Below, one piece after another: positions 33,318-41,935 of a stretch of 64,000 bases of DNA (positions are counted from its first letter, which is position 1; the number at the start of each line of letters is the position of its first letter). Source of the DNA: Flavobacterium gelatinilyticum (lineage in GTDB: Bacteria; Bacteroidota; Bacteroidia; Flavobacteriales; Flavobacteriaceae); assembly GCF_027111295.1 (NCBI RefSeq), contig NZ_CP114287.1, positions 5,084,001 through 5,148,000 of the forward strand, in the 5' to 3' direction. Both the position numbers and the translations under genes were made by a program. The notes beneath the pieces are model-generated. The model made no database searches and was not told where the DNA came from. It saw nothing but the letters and a program-made list of their open reading frames with translations.

Positions 33318-33944
33318 ATGATGAAAATTAGCGACTTAGATTTACTGGAATTAGATAATTTAGAGTTAGAAAAAACAGAATTTTATAAAGCTTACTCTTC
33401 TATGCCTTTTAATAAAGGTGTCATTTTTAAGCGAATAGGGGCGTATTCAAATTTTGTCTTTTCAGAAGTTATCAGTTCACTTAACAAAGAAATAAATGAA
33501 GTAACAATTCAAAACATAAATAATGTTGAAAAAATTAGAGCAAATGTTCAAATTCACGATTTTATTTATGAACTGCTTACTCATAAAGACATATTTAAAA
33601 AGTGGAGGTATAATGATGATGCGTTTTTTACAGAGTTTTCTATAGAATTTAATTCACAAGAAAGTTTTAGAAAAATTGGACTTTATGATATTGATACTGA
33701 AGAATTTATAAAAAGGTTGTTTTGTTTGTCAGTTGTAGGCTCCTGTTATGGAAGAATGAATTATGATGAACAGCAAATTAAAAGTATCATACAAGATTTT
33801 GTAAATCAGTTACTGAATGTTCCTGGCAACAGAATAGTTGTTTCAACACAACCGTGGAGTGGCTATCTTATAGGTTGGTTTGAATGTTTTTTTATTATTA
33901 GAAAGAATGATTTAATAATATTAGGACAAGATGATTACGATTAA
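33318..33944 (+). CDS. Uncharacterised protein
   Basis: I do not recognise this 208-residue protein. It has no signal peptide or membrane helix. It starts MMKISDLDLLELDNLELEKTEF, with a plausible alternative Met at the second codon. The second half contains LFCLSVVGSCYGRMNYDEQQIKSII and VVSTQPWSGYLIGWFECFFIIRKND, suggesting an alpha/beta fold. The very AT-rich codon use and position next to a SUKH-type immunity-like gene could mean an accessory immunity-type protein, but there is no direct evidence. Confidence 0.6.
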   Translation: MMKISDLDLLELDNLELEKTEFYKAYSSMPFNKGVIFKRIGAYSNFVFSEVISSLNKEINEVTIQNINNVEKIRANVQIHDFIYELLTHKDIFKKWRYNDDAFFTEFSIEFNSQESFRKIGLYDIDTEEFIKRLFCLSVVGSCYGRMNYDEQQIKSIIQDFVNQLLNVPGNRIVVSTQPWSGYLIGWFECFFIIRKNDLIILGQDDYD

Positions 33945-33978
33945 ATAATTATAACGGATTTACGCGAATTTATTTTTT

Positions 33979-34152
33979 GCCACAGATTCATAGGATTACA
34001 AAGGATTTTTTTATTTCACGCAGATTTTAAATGATTTAAGCAGATTTAAAATGGATTTTTTATAATCAGCTCTATCTGCTCCCGATAACTATCGGGACTG
34101 CGAGAGCAAAAAAAATCCGTAAAAATCCGTGTTTTCGCAAAGCGAATCTGTG
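33979..34152. repeat. ~174-bp palindrome, CGCAGATTT family
   Basis: The outer arms CACAGATTC/GAATCTGTG and inner arms AAAGGATTTTTTT/AAAAAAAATCC enclose TTTCACGCAGATTT, TAAGCAGATTT and a perfect hairpin CCCGATAACTATCGGG (34081-34096). It fills most of the gap between two convergent genes and is related to the palindromes at 27468 and 28587. Confidence 0.75.
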
Positions 34153-34165
34153 TCATCCGCGTACT

Positions 34166-35224
34166 TTAACTTTCTTTACCAACAATAAAATCAAAATGCT
34201 CGGTTTTACCAGCTCTTAAATTGTTGATTTCATTTTGAACTAATTCCTCTAAAGAATCTGCGACTATATTTCTGTCCCATGATTCATTTTGAAGTTCTAT
34301 GATTTGTCCAAACTTCCCTTTTGAAGCCGGATCTGTATCATAAACTAAATAATCTCCATTTCTTCCTGTAGCAAACGGAATCCATTTTGGGTTGGCGTAG
34401 TTGTTTGTGTTGATTTTTTCGAAATCTATTTCCTGTTCAGGTAAATCGTCTTCGTCAAATTGTAAATCCTGAATAGAATTCCATTCTTCTGCAATATCTT
34501 CAAAAGGAATAAGTTCGTAACTCCAATTGTTTACACCAAACTGAAAAGTCGAAGTAACCGCATCGTAATCGACATTTTGAACTTTGTAAAAATTGATTAA
34601 CGCCGGCGGAATCGTAATATCGTCTTCTAAGGCAGAATGCCGCTGAATATCTTCTATAGAAATACCTTCAGTAAGATTGTAATAGTCGTTATCTGTTGAA
34701 ACAATTTTATTGATTTCTGAAATCCATTCCCTCCATAAAGGTTCGAATGCTTTGAATTCTATGTCGAGTGGGGCGGAAGCTTTTTTGGGTTTTTCTTCTT
34801 TTTCGTAAGCAGAAATGCTGATGCCTGTAATTTTGCCATTTTCTTTATCAAACCAAACACTTGTTCTGCTAAGGATAAAAGCACCGCTTCTGTCGCCTTT
34901 AAAGAGCTTTACAAGTTTATCTTTATTGCTTTCGTAGTAATGAAATAATTCTTGTCCGTCAAGAATAAATTCTCCGTTAAAAATGCTTTTTGGACTAAAA
35001 TCATATTTAGGAAGTTCGAGTTCAAGTCCAATACTTTCGGCTTTATTTCCTTCTTTAGAAAAAACCATAATTCCCAGATTATCCCAGGTATAAATATGAT
35101 TATATTTTTTTTTGATATATCTATAATCTCCTAATGCTTGTTTTAAAACCGAGATATCAATTGGGAATTCGATGTTTGTATTGTTAATCTGAAAGCCTGT
35201 TTTGGATAATTCAAGTTTTGTCAT
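34166..35224 (-). CDS. SMI1/KNR4 (SUKH)-like protein with extra N-terminal domain
   Basis: A 352-residue cytoplasmic protein. The N-terminal ~145 residues (with ISVLKQALGDYRY and YTWDNLGIMVFSKEG) form a separate domain. After a Lys/Pro-rich linker (EEKPKKASAPLD), the C-terminal ~195 residues have a SUKH-like layout: IPPALINFYKVQNVDYD, WIPFATGRNGDYLVYDTDPASKGKFGQII and a final DSLEELVQNEI helix. SUKH proteins are often immunity partners of polymorphic toxins. No toxin gene is adjacent, so this may be a stand-alone or orphan copy. Confidence 0.72.
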   Translation of the reverse strand: MTKLELSKTGFQINNTNIEFPIDISVLKQALGDYRYIKKKYNHIYTWDNLGIMVFSKEGNKAESIGLELELPKYDFSPKSIFNGEFILDGQELFHYYESNKDKLVKLFKGDRSGAFILSRTSVWFDKENGKITGISISAYEKEEKPKKASAPLDIEFKAFEPLWREWISEINKIVSTDNDYYNLTEGISIEDIQRHSALEDDITIPPALINFYKVQNVDYDAVTSTFQFGVNNWSYELIPFEDIAEEWNSIQDLQFDEDDLPEQEIDFEKINTNNYANPKWIPFATGRNGDYLVYDTDPASKGKFGQIIELQNESWDRNIVADSLEELVQNEINNLRAGKTEHFDFIVGKES

Positions 35225-35241
35225 TTTTGCTTTTTTAGGAG

Positions 35242-36003
35242 TTAGATAATTTTCTTGATTACACGAAGTTTATGTGTGTGTTTATTAATTTCTGGATTGT
35301 AAATTCCTAAGTGATCTAAACGGTCAATACGTACTTTTCCACTTGCGTGAATAATGTAATTGTTTTCCATTATAATTCCAACATGAATGATGTTTCCTTC
35401 TTCGTTATCAAAAAAGGCCAGATCACCGGCTTCACTTTCTTCAATAAAACTCAATGGGTCGCCTTCTAATGCCTGTTGCGAAGCATCACGATGGATTCTG
35501 TAGCCATTTAACTTGTAAACCATTTGTGTAAAACCAGAACAATCGATTCCAAAAGGAGTTTTTCCGCCCCATAAATAAGGTGCGTTTAAATACATAAAAG
35601 CGGTTTTGATTAAAGCGCTTTTAGGTTTTATGCCGCTGGTTCTGGTTCCTTCGAAATCAAAGTTTGAAATATTGATTTCGTTATTGTTTAAAAAAGATAA
35701 TGAAGCTCCAAGTGGAATAGGAAGCAAGAGATTGTTTGGAGCTGTAATATAATCGATTAAGTCAGAGTTCAAAATAATTGCCTCTTTACTCAATAGATCA
35801 AATTGCTCTTTGGTAATTTCCTGAAATTGTTTAGAATCTACCCAGCCTTCATAATCATCAAATTGAATTCTGATTCGTGCCCATTGATTATGGCGCTCTA
35901 AAATTTCGATATGCTCCCCGAATAAAAGCTGTGTGACAATTTCACTTCTGTCGCTGGCTTCAGATCGAACGGGTACTATGGCTAAATTGCAAATTCCGAA
36001 CAT
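35242..36003 (-). CDS. NlpC/P60 (C40) peptidase with SH3-like domain
   Basis: A 253-residue peptidoglycan-peptide hydrolase. An N-terminal SH3b-like domain (about 1-65) has VPVRSEASDRSEIVTQLLFGE and WARIRIQFDDYEGWVDSKQF. The NlpC/P60 domain (about 120-250) has the catalytic Cys in GIDCSGFTQMVYKLNG, followed by GDLAFFDNEEGNIIHVGIIM with the active-site His and IIHASGKVRIDRLD with the third residue. There is no clear signal peptide, so localisation is uncertain; a turnover role in the cytoplasm is possible. It is 17 bp upstream of the SUKH-like gene on the same strand. Confidence 0.85.
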   Translation of the reverse strand: MFGICNLAIVPVRSEASDRSEIVTQLLFGEHIEILERHNQWARIRIQFDDYEGWVDSKQFQEITKEQFDLLSKEAIILNSDLIDYITAPNNLLLPIPLGASLSFLNNNEINISNFDFEGTRTSGIKPKSALIKTAFMYLNAPYLWGGKTPFGIDCSGFTQMVYKLNGYRIHRDASQQALEGDPLSFIEESEAGDLAFFDNEEGNIIHVGIIMENNYIIHASGKVRIDRLDHLGIYNPEINKHTHKLRVIKKII

Positions 36004-36068
36004 TTAAGGAAATTTATAAGTTGAAATCAGGAGTTACTTTTATAACTCCTGATTTTTTGAGATATTGT

Positions 36069-37247
36069 TTAAGCTCTTTCGATAACAATTGCTGATGCGC
36101 CGCCGCCGCCGTTGCAAATTGCAGCTGCTCCGGTTTTTGCATTGTTTTGTTCTAAAACATTTAGTAAAGTCACAATAATACGTGCTCCCGAAGCTCCAAG
36201 AGGATGTCCTAAAGAAACTGCGCCGCCGTTTACGTTTACTTTATCGTTATCAAGATTTAATATTTTTGCATTGGCCAGCCCAACTACAGAGAAAGCTTCG
36301 TTAAATTCGAAGAAATCAACATCTGAGATTGAAATTCCGGCTTTGTCCAATGCTTTTGGTAATGCTTTTGCCGGACTCGTTGTAAACCATTTTGGTTCCT
36401 GAGCAGCATCGGCATAGCCTTTTATGTATGCTAAAGGTTTTAATCCTAAAGCGTTTGCTTTTTCTTCTGACATTAAAACCAGAGCTGCAGCTCCGTCATT
36501 AATTGTTGAAGCATTTGCAGCGGTAACAGTTCCGTCCTTTGTGAAAACAGGACTTAAAGACGGGATTTTGTCTAATTTAACATTAGTATATTCTTCGTCT
36601 TTAGAAAATATAACCGGTTCGCCACGTCTTTGCGGTACTTCAACAGGAACAACTTCATTGTCGAATTTTCCGGCGTCCCAAGCTTTTGCACTTCTTTCAT
36701 AAGATTGAATTGCGAATGCATCTTGTTCTTCACGGCTGATTTTGTATTCAGTTGCACATGCATCAGCGCAAACTCCCATTGCGTTGTTGTCGTAAGCATC
36801 CGTTAAACCATCTTTCTGCATTCCGTCCAGCATTGTGGCAGGACCAAATTTGTTTCCGGCACGCATTTGTACATAGTGAGGAATCAAGCTCATGCTTTCC
36901 ATTCCGCCCGCCACTACAATTTCGGCGTCACCGCATGTGATTGCCTGAGCAGCGAACATTACAGCTTTCATTCCGGAGGCACATACTTTGTTTACTGTTG
37001 TAGCAGCAACTTCTTCAGATAATCCGGCAAATAATGCAGCCTGACGTGCGGGAGCCTGTCCAACACCAGCCTGGATTACATTTCCCATGAAAACTTCGTC
37101 GACTAATTTTGGGTCGAGGTTAATTTTTGAAAGGGCTCCTTTTATGGCAGCAGCTCCTAATTTTGGTGCAGGTACAGTAGATAACCCGCCCATGAAACTT
37201 CCGATAGGTGTTCTAACGGCAGAAACGATAACAACTCTTTTGTTCAT
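36069..37247 (-). CDS. Acetyl-CoA C-acyltransferase (thiolase)
   Basis: A 392-residue thiolase joining or cleaving acyl-CoA in the cytoplasm. The start MNKRVVIVSAVRTPIGSFMGG (37247) is the family N-terminus; a longer frame to 37418 adds an implausible hydrophobic/Lys leader. The nucleophilic Cys is in NKVCASGMKAVMFAAQAI (near 88). The C-terminal motifs are FEFNEAFSVVGLA, NVNGGAVSLGHPLGASGARI and AICNGGGGASAIVIE. It is probably used in fatty acid or ketone-body metabolism; acetoacetyl-CoA thiolase is also possible. A TAAATTTG box lies upstream. Confidence 0.93.
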   Translation of the reverse strand: MNKRVVIVSAVRTPIGSFMGGLSTVPAPKLGAAAIKGALSKINLDPKLVDEVFMGNVIQAGVGQAPARQAALFAGLSEEVAATTVNKVCASGMKAVMFAAQAITCGDAEIVVAGGMESMSLIPHYVQMRAGNKFGPATMLDGMQKDGLTDAYDNNAMGVCADACATEYKISREEQDAFAIQSYERSAKAWDAGKFDNEVVPVEVPQRRGEPVIFSKDEEYTNVKLDKIPSLSPVFTKDGTVTAANASTINDGAAALVLMSEEKANALGLKPLAYIKGYADAAQEPKWFTTSPAKALPKALDKAGISISDVDFFEFNEAFSVVGLANAKILNLDNDKVNVNGGAVSLGHPLGASGARIIVTLLNVLEQNNAKTGAAAICNGGGGASAIVIERA

Positions 37248-37273
37248 TTTCTGTTTAATAATAGTTAGTAAAG

Positions 37274-37306
37274 CAAATTTACTGTTTAGTTTGAATAAAT
37301 TCAAAT
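37274..37306 (-). promoter_or_regulatory. Candidate Bacteroidota promoter of the thiolase gene
   Basis: On the minus strand, TAAATTTG (37274-37281) fits the -7 consensus and TTTG (37303-37306) the -33 element, with 21 bp between them; 27 bp separate it from the start codon. Confidence 0.5.
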
Positions 37307-37424
37307 TTTGTATTGAAAGGGTTGATTTTAAATTTAAGGTGAAATTTTTGTTAATTCTATTCGTTTGATTGTGAAGTGGTTTTAAAAAAAGATTCAAAAA
37401 AACGAAAAAAAAGCGCAAAAAAGC

Positions 37425-37455
37425 TTGTGAGATATGTAATGTTGTTATACCTTTG
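37425..37455 (+). promoter_or_regulatory. Bacteroidota promoter of the tRNA cluster
   Basis: TTG at 37425-37427 and TACCTTTG at 37448-37455 are 20 bp apart, matching the TTTG-N19-TAnnTTTG consensus. The first tRNA begins 35 bp further on. Confidence 0.65.
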
Positions 37456-37489
37456 CAACCGCAAAACAGAAAGGAATTTCTTAAAGCAA

Positions 37490-37573
37490 GGAGAGGTGCC
37501 AGAGCGGTAATGGAGCAGATTGCTAATCTGTCGACGGGTAACCGTCGCCAGGGTTCGAGTCCCTGTCTCTCCG
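37490..37573 (+). tRNA. tRNA-Ser (anticodon GCU)
   Basis: Folds as a class II tRNA: acceptor GGAGAGG/TCTCTCC, anticodon stem GCAGA/TCTGT with anticodon GCT at 37522-37524, an extended variable arm (GACGGGTAACCGTC), T arm CAGGG-TTCGAGT-CCCTG. Length 84; CCA is not encoded. Confidence 0.95.
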
Positions 37574-37587
37574 CTTAAATTTTGCCT

Positions 37588-37662
37588 CGGGGTGTAGCGT
37601 AGCCCGGTTATCGCGCCTGCTTTGGGAGCAGGAGGCCGCAGGTTCGAATCCTGCCACCCCGA
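37588..37662 (+). tRNA. tRNA-Pro (anticodon UGG)
   Basis: Acceptor CGGGGTG/CACCCCG, anticodon stem CCTGC/GCAGG with TGG at 37623-37625, T arm GCAGG-TTCGAAT-CCTGC. Length 75 with discriminator A; CCA is not encoded. Confidence 0.95.
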
Positions 37663-37677
37663 CTACACTGAAATAAT

Positions 37678-37751
<74 letters not shown>

Positions 37752-37755
37752 CAAG

Positions 37756-37783
37756 AAGCCACTCAAATCGAGTGGCTTTTTTG
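37756..37783 (+). terminator. Rho-independent terminator of the tRNA cluster
   Basis: 9-bp stem AAGCCACTC/GAGTGGCTT, 5-base loop, then T6. It lies 5 bp past tRNA-Arg. Confidence 0.9.
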
Positions 37784-38058
37784 TTTTATGCAATCTACTT
37801 GATTTTAGTAATGATTTTTAAGAAGTTATTATAATTGATTTTAGAATTGCAATTTTATATGAAACCTGTTAATGATACTTTGATGGTTCCTGTATAATTT
37901 TATTCTAAACTTATTAAACTTTAGTTTTCCTTTGGATTGCCAACGGTTAAACTCAGCGCTGATTTAAACAGCAATAAAAAACATCATTTTTTAACTTAAC
38001 ACACAGTTTATGATTAAATAAACTTGTGATTGTATTCTTGTGAGTTAAAATACAAACA
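37784..38058. other. Intergenic region upstream of the PUL regulator
   Basis: 275 bp, AT-rich, without a credible open frame. TATTCTTG at 38033-38040, seven of eight matches to TAnnTTTG, is a possible -7 box for the regulator gene starting at 38059. Confidence 0.4.
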
Positions 38059-41000
38059 ATGATTAGGGCTTTACTCTTATGCTGCTGTTTCTCAGTATAT
38101 TCTTTTGCGCAGCAGATAAAATTTGAAAATTTTACTACAAATCAGGGATTATCAAATAATTCAGTACTTGATATAGAAAGTGACAGGGACGGGGGGCTCT
38201 GGATCGCTACCTGGGATGGTCTAAATTATTTTGACGGCCATAATTTTAAAATTTTCAAAAACAATTTTAATGATCCTAAAACCATTTCCAGCAATTATAT
38301 TACTAAGCTGAAAAAAGATGCAGCAGGACATATCTGGCTTATTACAAAAGAGGGGAATATAAATCAGCATATTGGCAATAATGAGTTTAAGGAATTTAAA
38401 TTCAAGGGTATTCCAAAAAACATTATTTTATCTCAAAAAGGAAATATCGTAGTACAGACCAATACGGCATACTATGAGTTTAAGAATAAATCTTTTGTTG
38501 AAACGGCTCGTAATAATGTAAGAACTGCAGATTTTAAAAACCTGAAGAATATTCTGCTTAGAAAATATCCTAAACTTATTGTAAATGATGTTTTAAAAGA
38601 TAAGGCAGGAAATATATGGTTTGCTACTCGTGAAAACGGATTATATATTATGACAAACGAATCAGATGAAAATGATATAAAACATTTCACTTCAGATTTA
38701 TATTCACCTTATTCCTTTAAAAACAATGAGATAGAAACGCTTCATGAAGATGATTTTGGAAATATCTGGCTGGGGCAGAAGGACGGCGGATTGAGTATGG
38801 CATTTACGGGTTCGGAAAAAATTAACTCGATTATGCCGCATCCTGCAAAAGAACCTTATCTGCCGGATGAAACCATACGTGCTGTGACTAAAGATAATAG
38901 AGGGAAAATCTGGCTGGGTTATTATACCAGAGGACTTTATTATTATAATGACAGAAGTCATTTTTTTGAGAAATTTAAAATAGATAAAGCGGCTTCACAT
39001 TCAGACTGGGAGCGAGTAAGGACACTGTTTACAGCAAGTGACGGATCAATCTGGGCCGGGACATACAAAGGAATTCTGCGTATCTCAGATAATACTTGTA
39101 CCAGTTATGAGAACAGTAATATTGAAGGAATGCCCATTAACAGATGTTACTCAATCTGCGAAGATCAAAACAAACAGCTGTGGATGGGATGCTGGGGAGG
39201 TTTGATAAAGTTTAATTTGACCACAGGAAAATTCGAAAAATTTAAAGGGCAGGAATTATTAAATAAATACAATATAAGATGTGTTAAGAAAAACCAGCAG
39301 AATCTGATACTGGCAACAGAAAGTGATGGTGTAATTGTGTTTAATTTAACGAATGGTACATTAAAAAAAATCACTACAAATGATGGTATTTTGGGAAACA
39401 GCATTTATTCGGTTTTTATAGACAATGAGTCCGATAATTACTGGATTGCTTCTTTGGGAGGTGTGACGGTTTTTAATAAAAAGAAAGGCATCATAAAAAA
39501 TATTACCGAATTGGAAGGACTGCCAAGTCACATGGTCTACGGACTTATTGATAACGGAAATAAAATCTGGATAAGCACCACAAAAGGAATTGCTTCTGTA
39601 GATAAAAAAAATTACAGCGTAACTTCTTACAATCCTGATTACGGATGGCAGGCGCCTGAGTTTTCTGAAGGTGCTTATTATCAAGATTCTAAAGGGAATT
39701 TGTTTTTTGGAGGTGTAGATGGGCTTAATTATTTTAATCCAAATGCAATTCATTCGGAAAATCCTAAAGCAAAAATTAAACTGAAAATAGACGGCAGTGA
39801 AAAGTATCAGGCTGCGATTGAAAAAGGATTTACAGAGAATGAATTGGAAATTGAGGTAATTCCTATTTTGTTTCCAAGAAACAAGAAGAATGAAATATAT
39901 TATAAGCTGGAAGGACATGATGAAAATTGGACACTTTTACCTGCCGGCAGTAAAATAAAATATACTCATTTATCATCCGGAGATTATAACTTTTTAATTA
40001 AGCAGGGCAAAAAAGGAATAGCCGAACCTGTCTTCTTTACGCTGCATATTACCGAAGCATTTTATGAATCGATAATGTTTTACATTCTGTTGTCCGGTTT
40101 TATCCTTTTATTTTGTGCGATAGTGGTTTATGTAAAAAATAAAGCCGCACTTGCACATCAAAAATATCTCGAAGAACTGGTAACGGCTCGTACGACTGTT
40201 ATTGAAAATCAGAAAAAAAATCTGGAAGAAATAAATCAGGAACTGGATCTGAAGAATAAAAAGATAGAAGAGCAAAAAGAAAAACTGCTGATACTTCACA
40301 GCAATTTAAAAAATGAAAATTTTGAAATTGAAAAATTCAAAACTTTTATGCTGTCTGAATTTCAGGAACCTATATCAAAAATAATTAAAATATCGGGTTC
40401 GCTTAAAAAAGATACAGAAACTCATAAAGCCCTAATTACACAATCGGATAAACTCGTAAACCTGATCTCCGAATGGAATTATCTGGAACATGTAAAAGAT
40501 CTGGGGCCAATTAAAAAAACAGCTGCTTATTTATTTCCGGTTTTAAAAAATAATGTCGAAAAGCTAAAAAAGAACTTGCAGCTTAATGAGGTAAATTTTA
40601 ATTGTGAGATTGACAGCACGAACTGTTTTGCAGTGATAGATATTTTGCGATTAAAACTCTCGATGCAGTATTTCTTTAATGATATCTGTAAATATTCAGA
40701 TAAGGACAGTACTTTGAATATTTCGATACTGTACGCAGATAACGGAATAGAAATAAAAGCAGCTTCAGACAGTGTTATCTTAAAAGATAATTGGTATAAT
40801 ATTTCGCACTACAGTCCTTACTTTAGGGCATTGCAGGTTCTATTGCAGGATATAAACGGCGAAATTATTCCATTTTTGGGCGAACAATTTCAAACAACGC
40901 TGCGAATTCCGATAGAGGTTATCGATCCTGACCTCAATTTTAAAGAAACCATTTCGTGGAAGAATTTTAATTACCAGGAGCAGTTTTCTTCAGATAAAAA

Positions 41001-41757
41001 ATGTCTTTTGGTTTTTTGTGATTCATACAATAGTCCGGCTGCCAGTCAGGTTTTAGAAAGCGAAAATTATAACCTGATTTTTGAAAGTTCGGTTTCTAAT
41101 TTAAACGCCGTCATGAAACAAATAGAAGTTTCTGCTTTGGTTTTTTATCAGGCCGGATTTTCAAAAGAACTGGTTAATTTTTTACAGTCAAATACAGAGA
41201 ATTCAAGTGTCAAAGTTCCTATGGTTTATATATCGGAAGATATTAATTACGAACTGGATGAACAATTACTTGAAATAGGCATTGATACGCATATTAAATT
41301 ACCAGCCAGTACTTCTTTTATCCGTAAAAAGATCGACAGCCTGATTAATCAGAATAAAGAGCCGATGAGGGAATATAAGATCCAGCAGAAAATATTTGAA
41401 ATCCTTACAGAAGACAACGATCATATTACACCAAATGAAAAGCTTTTAAAAAGAGCTTTGGAAATCATTAAGGAAGAATTGCAGAATCCTTTGTTTAATG
41501 TAGAAATGCTGGTGGAGCAATTAGGAATTTCTAGAGTAAAATGTTATCGTTTGTTTAAAGAAACACTCAATCAGTCACCTTCGGATATATTGATGTCGCT
41601 GCGTCTTCAAAAGGCAGAAGTTTTGCTAAAAACCAAAAAACTGAACATATCCGAGGTAAGTTTTGAGTGCGGTTACAATGATCCGAAATACTTTGGACGT
41701 TCTTTTAAAAAGTATTTTGGCAAAAGTCCGAAGGAATACAAAGAATATTCTGTGTAG
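38059..41757 (+). CDS. Hybrid-two-component-like PUL regulator with degenerate kinase and receiver
   Basis: A 1232-residue single-chain sensor/regulator. After a signal peptide (MIRALLLCCCFSVYSFAQQ) comes a periplasmic beta-propeller of two-component-regulator repeats (for example GLWIATWDGLNYFDG, KIWLGYYTRGLYYY). A Y_Y_Y domain (~590-660; IYYKLEGHDENWTLLP), a membrane helix (~668-690), a coiled coil, and kinase-, receiver- and AraC-like domains (~1133-1232) follow. The kinase position expected as SHEFRTPL reads LSEFQEPI, so the His is Ser766; the ATPase N and G boxes are absent. The receiver shows FYQAG where the phospho-Asp should be; Lys near 1079 remains. It likely signals without phosphotransfer. 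It sits upstream of SusC/SusD/GH92. Confidence 0.88.
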   Translation: MIRALLLCCCFSVYSFAQQIKFENFTTNQGLSNNSVLDIESDRDGGLWIATWDGLNYFDGHNFKIFKNNFNDPKTISSNYITKLKKDAAGHIWLITKEGNINQHIGNNEFKEFKFKGIPKNIILSQKGNIVVQTNTAYYEFKNKSFVETARNNVRTADFKNLKNILLRKYPKLIVNDVLKDKAGNIWFATRENGLYIMTNESDENDIKHFTSDLYSPYSFKNNEIETLHEDDFGNIWLGQKDGGLSMAFTGSEKINSIMPHPAKEPYLPDETIRAVTKDNRGKIWLGYYTRGLYYYNDRSHFFEKFKIDKAASHSDWERVRTLFTASDGSIWAGTYKGILRISDNTCTSYENSNIEGMPINRCYSICEDQNKQLWMGCWGGLIKFNLTTGKFEKFKGQELLNKYNIRCVKKNQQNLILATESDGVIVFNLTNGTLKKITTNDGILGNSIYSVFIDNESDNYWIASLGGVTVFNKKKGIIKNITELEGLPSHMVYGLIDNGNKIWISTTKGIASVDKKNYSVTSYNPDYGWQAPEFSEGAYYQDSKGNLFFGGVDGLNYFNPNAIHSENPKAKIKLKIDGSEKYQAAIEKGFTENELEIEVIPILFPRNKKNEIYYKLEGHDENWTLLPAGSKIKYTHLSSGDYNFLIKQGKKGIAEPVFFTLHITEAFYESIMFYILLSGFILLFCAIVVYVKNKAALAHQKYLEELVTARTTVIENQKKNLEEINQELDLKNKKIEEQKEKLLILHSNLKNENFEIEKFKTFMLSEFQEPISKIIKISGSLKKDTETHKALITQSDKLVNLISEWNYLEHVKDLGPIKKTAAYLFPVLKNNVEKLKKNLQLNEVNFNCEIDSTNCFAVIDILRLKLSMQYFFNDICKYSDKDSTLNISILYADNGIEIKAASDSVILKDNWYNISHYSPYFRALQVLLQDINGEIIPFLGEQFQTTLRIPIEVIDPDLNFKETISWKNFNYQEQFSSDKKCLLVFCDSYNSPAASQVLESENYNLIFESSVSNLNAVMKQIEVSALVFYQAGFSKELVNFLQSNTENSSVKVPMVYISEDINYELDEQLLEIGIDTHIKLPASTSFIRKKIDSLINQNKEPMREYKIQQKIFEILTEDNDHITPNEKLLKRALEIIKEELQNPLFNVEMLVEQLGISRVKCYRLFKETLNQSPSDILMSLRLQKAEVLLKTKKLNISEVSFECGYNDPKYFGRSFKKYFGKSPKEYKEYSV

Positions 41758-41935
41758 ACTTGCTGTTAGGGCTGTATTTACAGAAAGTTAGCATAAGGTT
41801 AATGAACAAAAATCACCCTTTTTTGCCGTTAATTCTATCCTAAATTGAAATATTAGTCCTCTTTTGAAAAACAAAAATCCTCCTGTTAGGAAGATCCATA
41901 AGATACTTTTGAGAAAACATAAAAAAGTATTTTAG

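Noticed and set aside
34081-34096. CCCGATAACTATCGGG considered as a terminator
   Set aside because: It is inside a larger palindromic repeat and lacks a T-run on either side.
24702-37247. Search for a phage, integrative element or defence island
   Set aside because: No integrase, relaxase, capsid or known defence genes; the region is ordinary genes with palindromic repeats between them.
37248-37418. N-terminal extension of the thiolase
   Set aside because: The extra residues are hydrophobic/Lys-rich, unlike thiolases, and the family start MNKRVVIVSAVRTP is at 37247.
38059-41757. Regulator considered as an active hybrid histidine kinase
   Set aside because: The His, the ATPase boxes and the receiver Asp are missing at their expected places.
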